Source of the DNA: Rhizobium sp. Q54
Lineage (GTDB): Bacteria; Pseudomonadota; Alphaproteobacteria; Rhizobiales; Beijerinckiaceae
Assembly (NCBI GenBank): GCA_945903655.1
Contig: CAMDOY010000079.1
Span: 1 to 12,526, forward strand
DNA: 12,526 bases
Direction of reading: 5' to 3'
Position 1 is the first letter of the stretch. Each line of letters starts with the position of its first letter. Position numbers and translations under genes: made by a program. Positions 7,168-12,526 of the stretch are shown piece by piece. The notes beneath the pieces were generated by a model that was given only the letters and a program-made list of their open reading frames with translations, did not search any database and was not told where the DNA came from.

Positions 7168-8043
7168 ATGTCAAGTCTTTGGGAGTGGATACTCAACTTG
7201 GTAGGTACGTTTACTGTGATCGGATTTGCTGCCGCCCTTTTTCGCGATTCAGTGGCAAAGTTCTTTTTAAAGACTATCGAACACAGCTTTGAGAAACGTT
7301 TAGAGTCCTTTAAAGGGGAGATGCGAGACAACGAGAAAGAGTTGGCGGATATCCGATCATTTCTAGTATCCGCGCGCCGTGAACATGATGCTGCATTCCA
7401 CGCTAAACGACGTGAGGCAGCTGAAATTTTGCTGCGAGCGCGCAATATTCTTTCTCAACTATCTGTGCTCGTTGAGTATATGAAAATCCTTAAGACCGAG
7501 GAGCTTGTTAAGCACCCAGATAATCTTAAGATCGCCAATTTTATAGATATTCTTGTTAAGCCGTTCAATGTGGAAGGAAAGCTGAAATTACTCGGCGAAA
7601 TCGATATGATGCTTCCGCGCTTATATCTCAGCGAGCAATCACTGAGAGCCTTCGATGCTTATGATGCAATAGTTCGTAGTGCAGCGATAATGATGAAATA
7701 TTTCAGTATTCCGATCAGTGATAAGAGAATTCCGGACCAATCTGGCTATGTAAGTAAGCTAATCATTGAAATTATTCCTAACTCCCAAGTCGATTTCGAA
7801 AGGTATGGCGATGGGTTTGCTTACAATTGGGCAACTTACTTCCACGATGAGATTTTACGACTGCTTCGTCAAGAGATTTCGGGCGCTGATAATCAATCAC
7901 GGGCCGCTGAATCAATTGAGAGCGTTGCCTCCGAATCGCGTAAAATTCACTTTAGTGTCCTCTCTGCGGCGAAAGCAACGGGCTTGCCCGAGACGTTGAT
8001 CAAAACGGACGAAATGGCTTCTGGTAATTCATCCATCGTGTAG
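7168..8043 (+). CDS. Membrane-anchored coiled-coil hypothetical protein, AT-rich, probably acquired
   Basis: Predicted 291-residue protein from the ATG at 7168, chosen over the frame to 7129 because AGGTG lies 5 nt upstream and the hydrophobic segment starts here. One N-terminal membrane helix (about residues 6-26, LVGTFTVIGFAAALF) is followed by a charged coiled coil (about 27-75, with EKRLESFKGEMRDNEKELAD). A longer helical region then begins with the arginine-rich HAKRREAAEILLRAR, recalling a widespread group of uncharacterised proteins with one membrane helix plus a coiled coil. The C-terminal half is mostly helical with no recognised catalytic motif. Codons such as TTA, ATA and AGA are frequent, unlike neighbouring genes, and the whole segment is AT-rich, which suggests horizontal transfer. 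Its place beside a dusA integration target makes a phage- or island-borne accessory or defence gene possible, but nothing in the sequence shows a defence activity. Confidence 0.8.
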   Translation: MSSLWEWILNLVGTFTVIGFAAALFRDSVAKFFLKTIEHSFEKRLESFKGEMRDNEKELADIRSFLVSARREHDAAFHAKRREAAEILLRARNILSQLSVLVEYMKILKTEELVKHPDNLKIANFIDILVKPFNVEGKLKLLGEIDMMLPRLYLSEQSLRAFDAYDAIVRSAAIMMKYFSIPISDKRIPDQSGYVSKLIIEIIPNSQVDFERYGDGFAYNWATYFHDEILRLLRQEISGADNQSRAAESIESVASESRKIHFSVLSAAKATGLPETLIKTDEMASGNSSIV

Positions 8044-8275
8044 AACGCTTCAGCTTAATTGGTGCCAGAAGGACGATTAGTTGCGAGCTCTACGTTTGCT
8101 CCGCTATTCCCCAATTATGCATCGCGGTTCAAAAAATGACTGCTGATGGTCATCCAATATACCAAGCACAAAATTAGCGTGGTGGGGCTTTGAGTGGCCG
8201 CAAGAGTTCAACAGTGCTAGAGGTTCCAGGAAAATAGCGTAGAATGCGGCAGCTACTAATGATAAAGTATGAAGT
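8044..8275. other. AT-rich non-coding stretch between the accessory gene and dusA
   Basis: No open frame with gene-like features was found. The composition stays AT-rich, like the gene to its left, up to and into the first codons of dusA. It must hold the present dusA promoter, but no clear -35/-10 pair was recognised. A tandem AGTATGA duplication covers the dusA start. Confidence 0.5.
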
Positions 8276-8279
8276 ATGA
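8266..8279 (+). repeat. Tandem 7-bp duplication over the dusA start codon
   Basis: AGTATGA occurs twice head-to-tail (8266-8272 and 8273-8279); the second copy contains the ATG used by dusA. The first copy contains another ATG, 7 nt upstream and out of frame. It may affect start use, and the ribosome site here is poor. Confidence 0.55.
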
Positions 8280-9277
8280 ATAAAAATCATGATGTTAGCG
8301 GATATTGGCGTTTCTCCGTCGCCCCCATGATGGACTGGACTGACCGTCACTGCCGGTCCCTCCATCGCCTCATGACGCGGCGGGCGCGGCTCTATACGGA
8401 GATGGTCACCACCGGCGCCGTCATCTTTGGCGATCGCGCACGGTTGCTGGGGTTTGATGCGGGCGAGCATCCGGTCGCCGTGCAGCTGGGCGGGTCCGAG
8501 CCCGCAAAGCTGGCGGAGGCCGCGAAGATCTGTGTTGATCTTGGCTATGACGAGGTCAATCTCAACTGCGGCTGTCCGTCGGACCGGGTGCAGAACGGCG
8601 CCTTCGGGGCCTGCCTCATGCGCGAGCCGCAGCTGGTGGGCGAGGGGGTTGCGGCCATGAAGGCGGTGGTCTCCGTGCCCGTCACGGTGAAGTGCCGCAT
8701 CGGGGTGGACGATCAGGAGCCTCGCGAGGCCCTCTGGGCCATGGCGCAGAGCACCATCGATGCCGGCGCCGACGCGCTCATCGTCCATGCGCGCAAGGCC
8801 TGGCTCAAGGGGCTCTCCCCCAAGGAGAACCGCGATGTGCCCCCGCTGGACTATCCGCTGGTTTATGAGCTGCGCCGCGCCTTCCCCCAGATCCCCATCG
8901 CCATCAACGGCGGCATCGCCACCATCGAGGCGGCGCGCGAGCAGCTCGCCCATCTCGATGGCGTCATGATCGGCCGCGCGGCCTATCACGACACCGACCT
9001 GCTGCTGCGGGTGGATCCCGAACTGTTCGGCGAGCCCGCGCCGCTGGCCTCCACCTTCGAGCTGATCGAGGCCTATCTGCCCTATGTGGAGGCGCGGCTA
9101 GGGGAGGGCTTCCGCCTCGCCGACATGACCCGCCACATGCTCGGCCTCTTCGGCGGCATGCCCGGCGCCCGCGCCTGGCGCCGCCACCTCTCCACGGAAG
9201 GGGTCAAGCGCGGGGCTGGGGTCGAGGTTCTGCGCGATGGGGTGCGGCTGGTGCGCCCCGCGGTCGAGGCCGCCTGA
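8276..9277 (+). CDS. dusA: tRNA-dihydrouridine synthase A
   Basis: FMN-dependent, NADPH-using enzyme that reduces uridines 20 and 20a in the tRNA D-loop. It has 333 residues, normal for DusA. RFSVAPMMDWTDRHCR (12-27) marks the FMN-binding start of the barrel, NLNCGCPSDRVQNGAFGACL (95-114) contains the catalytic Cys100, KCRIGVDD lies at 139-146, HARKAWLKGLSPKENR at 171-186, and NGGI further on binds phosphate. All look intact. The first eleven codons (MNKNHDVSGYW) are AT-rich and unlike the rest of the gene, and the next in-frame ATG is inside the conserved VAPMMDW, so the start and promoter are probably supplied by the neighbouring AT-rich segment. This is what island insertion at the dusA 5' end is known to do. 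Codon-level function should be retained. Confidence 0.95.
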   Translation: MNKNHDVSGYWRFSVAPMMDWTDRHCRSLHRLMTRRARLYTEMVTTGAVIFGDRARLLGFDAGEHPVAVQLGGSEPAKLAEAAKICVDLGYDEVNLNCGCPSDRVQNGAFGACLMREPQLVGEGVAAMKAVVSVPVTVKCRIGVDDQEPREALWAMAQSTIDAGADALIVHARKAWLKGLSPKENRDVPPLDYPLVYELRRAFPQIPIAINGGIATIEAAREQLAHLDGVMIGRAAYHDTDLLLRVDPELFGEPAPLASTFELIEAYLPYVEARLGEGFRLADMTRHMLGLFGGMPGARAWRRHLSTEGVKRGAGVEVLRDGVRLVRPAVEAA

Positions 9278-9364
9278 GACAAGTCACCCACAGGCAAATC
9301 GCCTTAACCGTTGCATGGCCGCCCGCTTGAGCGCAAAAGGGATGGGCATCACGGGATAGTGACC

Positions 9365-10195
9365 ATGTTCGAAGGCATCTCCATCGGCGATTTCGCCTTT
9401 TTCGCCCTGTCGCTGGCTGCGGCGGGGGCTGTGACGGGCGTTCTTGCGGGGGTCTTCGGCGTGGGGGGCGGGGCGCTTATCGTGCCCGTGCTTTACGAGC
9501 TCTTCCGTTTCATGGGCGTGGCCGAAGAGGTGCGCATGCCCCTGGCGGTGGGCACCTCGCTCGCCATCATCATCCCCACCTCCATCCGCTCTTATGTGGC
9601 GCACAAGGCGCGCGGAGGGGTGGATATGACGATCATCCGCGCCTGGGCCATTCCCACGGTCATCGGCGTCATCGTGGGCAGCGCGCTGGCCCGTTTCGCC
9701 CCGCCGGTGGTCTTCAAGCTGGTCTTCGTCTTCGTGGCGGGCCTGAGCGCCTCGCGTCTGCTGGGCAATTTCTCCTGGCGGCTGGGGGATGATCTGCCCA
9801 GGGGCCCGCTGATGACCCTCTATGGCCTCGTCATTGGCGTGTTGTCGGCGCTCATGGGCATCGGCGGCGGGCAGCTCTCGTCCATGTTCATGACCTTCTA
9901 CAATCGGCCCATCCATCAGGCCGTCTCGACCTCGGCGGGCATGGGGGTCATCATCTCCATTCCCGGCGCCATTGGCTATCTGCTCGCGGGCATGGACAAG
10001 ACGGGTCTGCCGCCGGGCTCCATCGGCTATGTGTCGCTGGTCGGGCTGGTGCTCTTTGCGCCGGTGAGCGTGTGGACGGCGCCGCTGGGCGTCAAGCTCG
10101 CCCATGCCTTGCCCAAGCGCACGCTGGAGCGGGCCTTCGGCATCTTCCTGCTCTGCGTGTCCCTGCGCTTCTTGCTGAGCATAGCCGGTTACTGA
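9365..10195 (+). CDS. TauE/SafE (TSUP) family permease
   Basis: Integral membrane protein of 276 residues with about seven to eight hydrophobic segments. The family carries sulfite, sulfoacetate or other organosulfur and small anions; the substrate here cannot be told. Two internally related halves are visible: FGVGGGALIVPVL at 31-43 and MGIGGGQLSSMFM at 164-176, the duplicated GxGGG motif of TSUP proteins. LAVGTSLAIIIPTS follows the first. The start at 9365 was chosen over 9311 because the extra N-terminal residues are charged and non-conserved and GGGA lies about 8 nt upstream. It follows dusA by 87 nt on the same strand and overlaps the protease gene tail-to-tail by 7 nt. No regulatory feature was recognised in front of it. 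Confidence 0.88.
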   Translation: MFEGISIGDFAFFALSLAAAGAVTGVLAGVFGVGGGALIVPVLYELFRFMGVAEEVRMPLAVGTSLAIIIPTSIRSYVAHKARGGVDMTIIRAWAIPTVIGVIVGSALARFAPPVVFKLVFVFVAGLSASRLLGNFSWRLGDDLPRGPLMTLYGLVIGVLSALMGIGGGQLSSMFMTFYNRPIHQAVSTSAGMGVIISIPGAIGYLLAGMDKTGLPPGSIGYVSLVGLVLFAPVSVWTAPLGVKLAHALPKRTLERAFGIFLLCVSLRFLLSIAGY

Positions 10196-10887
10196 GCGGG
10201 CCTGGCCTTCAGCGTCAGCAGGTCGCCCTCCACCCCATAGGCGGCGAGCCGCTCCAGAAAGCTCTGGCCCAGCAGGTTCTCCCCCAGCGCCCCGCGCCGG
10301 GCCACCAGCGCCCGCAGGTTGCGCTCGGTGATCCCGCCAATGGTGAGGGCGGTGAGGGTCACGGGCGCCGCCCGCGCCGGGCCATTGGCCGTCTGCACCG
10401 TGGCTGACCAGGCGAGAGCCTCCACATCGAAGCCCAGCTTTCCCGCGTCCTCCGCCCGCAGCACGACGAGGGAGGCGCCGGTGTCGAACATGAAGCTGAG
10501 CTTCACCCCATTGGCCATGGCGTCGAGGGCGAAATGCCCGTCGTTGCGCCGCACCACCTGAGCGAGGCCGGGCGCGACGGAGATCACCCGTCCCGGCGCC
10601 AGCTCCGCCATCACGCGCCCATAGAGGGGCTGCAGGGCGTCGCGATAGACATAGGCGACGAGGATGGCGGCGACGATCAGGCACCAGAGGGCGAGATCGC
10701 GCAGGGCGGCTGAAAAGCGTCCGCGATAGCGCTGGAGCAGGGAGGCCGCCATGGCCACCGCCATGAGGCCAAAGACCGAATTGGCGATGACCGCGCCACC
10801 CTCCATGCCCCCGATGGTCTGCCCCTCCGGCCAGAAGAAGGCCAGGGCCGCCGCCGCCACCACCGCGATGACGAGGACGAGGCCCAT
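10189..10887 (-). CDS. Membrane-anchored retropepsin-like aspartic protease (TIGR02281 type, clan AA)
   Basis: Inner-membrane protein of 232 residues. Three hydrophobic segments (about 1-19, 31-50 and 65-82) anchor a C-terminal domain expected in the periplasm. This domain has the aspartic protease motif FDTGAS at 134-139 with catalytic Asp135, a flap-like region around LVVLRAEDAG, and NLLGQSFLERL at 204-214, the characteristic second motif of bacterial single-domain retropepsins. Such proteins act as dimers with one Asp per subunit. The substrate is unknown. It starts 1 nt after the DUF1289 gene stop and is last in a probable cobS-DUF1289-protease operon. It converges with the TSUP permease gene, sharing 7 nt of coding ends. 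Confidence 0.85.
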   Translation of the reverse strand: MGLVLVIAVVAAAALAFFWPEGQTIGGMEGGAVIANSVFGLMAVAMAASLLQRYRGRFSAALRDLALWCLIVAAILVAYVYRDALQPLYGRVMAELAPGRVISVAPGLAQVVRRNDGHFALDAMANGVKLSFMFDTGASLVVLRAEDAGKLGFDVEALAWSATVQTANGPARAAPVTLTALTIGGITERNLRALVARRGALGENLLGQSFLERLAAYGVEGDLLTLKARPAQ

Positions 10888-10888
10888 G

Positions 10889-11104
10889 TCAGGCGCTCGC
10901 TGCGGGAGCCGCCTTCTGGGCGGCCTTGGCCGCCAGGGCGCCCGCCAGCCGCTCCTTCAGTTGCGGCATGAGGGTGAGGCGCTGCTCTTCGGTGATGAAG
11001 CACCAGGAGCCGATTTCGTCGCGCGTGCGCCCGCAGCCCTCGCACAGGCCATGCACAGGGTCGGTCCAGCAGATGTTCACGCAGGGGGTGGAGATTCGTT
11101 GCAT
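10889..11104 (-). CDS. DUF1289 family small cysteine-rich protein
   Basis: Protein of 71 residues, typical for DUF1289. The conserved cysteines are C8, C12, C21 and C24 (STPCVNIC and LCEGCGR), with C35 in IGSWC, so metal or iron-sulphur binding is likely but not proven here. The C-terminal tail is Ala/Lys-rich. The function of the family is unknown. The start at 11104 has an AGGG ribosome site 7 nt upstream. The gene lies 31 nt after cobS and 1 nt before the protease gene. Confidence 0.85.
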   Translation of the reverse strand: MQRISTPCVNICWTDPVHGLCEGCGRTRDEIGSWCFITEEQRLTLMPQLKERLAGALAAKAAQKAAPAASA

Positions 11105-11135
11105 GCGGCGACCCTAGTGGCTCGCCCGCCGCTTT

Positions 11136-11933
11136 TCAAATGCGGATGCACAGGCCAATCAGAAACGTGATCTCGGCCACCTGCTGGGCCGCGCCCGCCA
11201 CATCGCCCGTCTGGCCCCGGATCTGCCGGTGGGACACATAGACCATCCCCAGCGCCGCCCCGCAGGCCAGCGCCACGGCGGTCGCGCAGAGCCACAGCGC
11301 GCCTCCACCCAGCCACCAGGGCGCAAGCCCCGCCCCAAGCGCCAGCGCGCCGCCCAGGGCCATGGCGCCCGGTTCAGGCCCCACCGCAGCATGGGCTGCG
11401 CCATCCTTGCGGGCGGCAGGCAGCAGGGCGATGGGCAGCAGGCCGAGCCAGCGGGAGAGGGCGGCGGCGGCCAAGAGGGCCACGAGCGCAGGCGTCAGCC
11501 CCATGCGTAGCAGGGCCGTCAGGGCGGCCCAGCGGGCCAGCAGGGAGAGGCAGAGCGCCACCCCGCCGAAGGCGCCGATGCGGCTGTCGCGCATGATCTC
11601 GAGCTTGCGCTCGATGGTCCGCCCGCCGCCAAAGCCATCCGCCACATCCGCCAGCCCATCCTCATGGAAGGCGCCCGTGGTGGCCGCCAGCGCCATGAGC
11701 GCGAGCACGGCGGCCAGTTCTGGCGCCAGCACGACGCCCGCGCCCGCCATCAGCAGGCCTGCGGGCAGGGCGATCAGCAGCCCCGCGATGGGCGCAAGCC
11801 GCACGGCACGCCCAAAATCGCCCATGGAATGGGGCGCGGCCTCGAACCGGAAGACCGGCAGCGGCAGCCGCGAATAGAATCTCAGGCAAAAGAGCAGATC
11901 GCTGAGGAGGCGCATCTTTCCTGAATGATCCAT
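11136..11933 (-). CDS. cobS: Adenosylcobinamide-GDP ribazoletransferase (cobalamin synthase)
   Basis: Integral membrane enzyme that joins adenosylcobinamide-GDP with alpha-ribazole (or its phosphate) in the last stages of cobalamin synthesis. With the ATG at 11933 it has 265 residues, close to the usual 250-260. Conserved motifs are FHEDGLADVADGFGGG at about 89-104 (acidic metal site), DSRIGAFGG at 116-124 and GQTGDVAGAAQQ near the C-terminus, with several Leu/Ala-rich membrane helices between. The start is uncertain: 11915 (MRLLSDL) has an AGGA 3 nt upstream and fits the family start, 11933 has no clear ribosome site, and the frame is open to a TTG at 11963. It is divergent from cobT, the enzyme making its ribazole-phosphate substrate, with 79 nt between the starts, and heads the operon with the DUF1289 and protease genes. 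Confidence 0.93.
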   Translation of the reverse strand: MDHSGKMRLLSDLLFCLRFYSRLPLPVFRFEAAPHSMGDFGRAVRLAPIAGLLIALPAGLLMAGAGVVLAPELAAVLALMALAATTGAFHEDGLADVADGFGGGRTIERKLEIMRDSRIGAFGGVALCLSLLARWAALTALLRMGLTPALVALLAAAALSRWLGLLPIALLPAARKDGAAHAAVGPEPGAMALGGALALGAGLAPWWLGGGALWLCATAVALACGAALGMVYVSHRQIRGQTGDVAGAAQQVAEITFLIGLCIRI

Positions 11934-12012
11934 TGCGCGGGCGCTGTCGAGCCCGGCTTGCAATCCCCCCCCATGGAGCTATGACCCCCGGACCCGCACA
12001 CGAGAGCATCCC

Positions 12013-12526
12013 ATGTCCGCCTCCGGCCTCCCCTTCGACGATATCCGCGCCCTTCTGGCCACCATGCCCGGCCCCTCCGAGACCTGCGTGGAGGATGCGC
12101 GGGCGCGCGACGCCCAGCTCACCAAGCCTGCGGGTTCGCTGGGGCGGCTGGAGGAGATTGTCGCCCACATGGCGGCCTGGCAGGGCCGCTCGCGGCCGGT
12201 GGTGCAGCGGCCTGTGGTGGCGATCTTCGTCGCCAACCATGGCGTGACGGCGCAGGGCGTCTCCGCCTATCCCGCCGCCGTCACCCGCGCCATGCTGGAG
12301 AATTTCGCGGCTGGCGGCGCTGCGATCAACCAGATCTGCGGCGCCTATGACCTCGGCCTGAAGGTCTTCGAATTGGCCCTCGACCATCCCACGCCCGACA
12401 TCACCCAGGAGCCCGCCTTCGATGAGGCCGGCTGCGCGGCGACCTTCGGCTTCGGCATGGAGGCCATTGCGGGCGGTTCGGACCTGCTCTGTCTGGGCGA
12501 AATGGGCATCGGCAACACCACGGTGG
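12013..12526 (+). CDS. cobT: Nicotinate-nucleotide-dimethylbenzimidazole phosphoribosyltransferase, partial (3' end outside window)
   Basis: Cytoplasmic enzyme that makes alpha-ribazole 5'-phosphate from 5,6-dimethylbenzimidazole and nicotinate mononucleotide, feeding CobS. The first 171 residues are visible; the rest, including the C-terminal catalytic Glu, is cut off. Family motifs are LTKPAGSLGRLE at 36-47, ANHGVTAQGVSAYP at 74-87 and GEMGIGNTT at 162-170, where the nucleotide substrate binds. The start at 12013 has only a weak GAGAG ribosome site. It is read away from cobS, with both promoters in the 79-nt gap, which also holds a run of eight C residues at 11965-11972. No cobalamin riboswitch fits in that space. 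Confidence 0.94.
   Translation, partial: MSASGLPFDDIRALLATMPGPSETCVEDARARDAQLTKPAGSLGRLEEIVAHMAAWQGRSRPVVQRPVVAIFVANHGVTAQGVSAYPAAVTRAMLENFAAGGAAINQICGAYDLGLKVFELALDHPTPDITQEPAFDEAGCAATFGFGMEAIAGGSDLLCLGEMGIGNTTV

Noticed and set aside
8174..8989. Minus-strand open frame across the dusA 5' half and upstream gap
   Set aside because: Most of it is the antisense of dusA. The part in the AT-rich gap has no ribosome site or recognisable sequence.
9284..10684. Long minus-strand open frame opposite the TSUP permease
   Set aside because: Its composition is low-complexity antisense, and the permease on the other strand has duplicated family motifs.
11934..12012. Cobalamin riboswitch between cobS and cobT
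   Set aside because: The gap is only 79 nt and contains no B12-box-like sequence; riboswitches of this class need about 200 nt.

Overview
The window is a piece of a GC-rich alphaproteobacterial chromosome, most likely from the order Hyphomicrobiales (rhizobia and methylotroph relatives). This is inferred from base composition, the branched-chain amino-acid type ABC cluster, FixK/FNR-type boxes, the 275-residue type universal stress protein and the linked cobS/cobT pair. No rRNA, tRNA or CRISPR array was seen. One segment, roughly 7.1-8.3 kb, is visibly AT-richer than the rest and looks acquired.

Layout. (1) 1-4296, minus strand: a Liv-type (HAAT family) ABC transporter operon in transcription order livG-livF-livK-livH-livM, with livM cut by the window edge. 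Junctions are tight: an 8-nt overlap between livG and livF and a 1-nt gap between livH and livM. A perfect 10-bp hairpin lies between livK and livH. (2) 4483-6489, minus strand: a microaerobic or stress-looking cluster. In transcription order it holds a 67-aa exported protein behind a FixK/FNR-type box with a correctly spaced -10, an 80-aa helical protein, a single-CxxCH cytochrome c-like protein, and a universal stress protein with its own FixK-type box. (3) 6551-6696: a foldable inverted repeat like the short palindromic elements common between genes in this order. (4) 6743-7051: a HigA-family antitoxin gene with no toxin gene beside it. (5) 7168-8043: an AT-rich gene for a membrane-anchored coiled-coil protein, followed by about 230 nt of AT-rich DNA that ends inside the first codons of dusA. 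The 5' end of dusA is a known integration target for genomic islands. (6) 8276-9277 dusA, then a TauE/SafE-type permease, both on plus. (7) 10189-11933, minus: cobS, a DUF1289 protein and a membrane-anchored retropepsin-like protease in a probable operon, divergent from cobT, which runs off the right edge.

How the genes may work together: the liv operon would encode a complete importer (binding protein, two permeases, two ATPases). CobT makes alpha-ribazole phosphate and CobS joins the lower ligand to cobinamide in late cobalamin synthesis. The most interesting parts are the two putative FixK-type promoters around poorly known small or secreted genes, and the AT-rich insert at dusA carrying a membrane/coiled-coil gene of unknown role.
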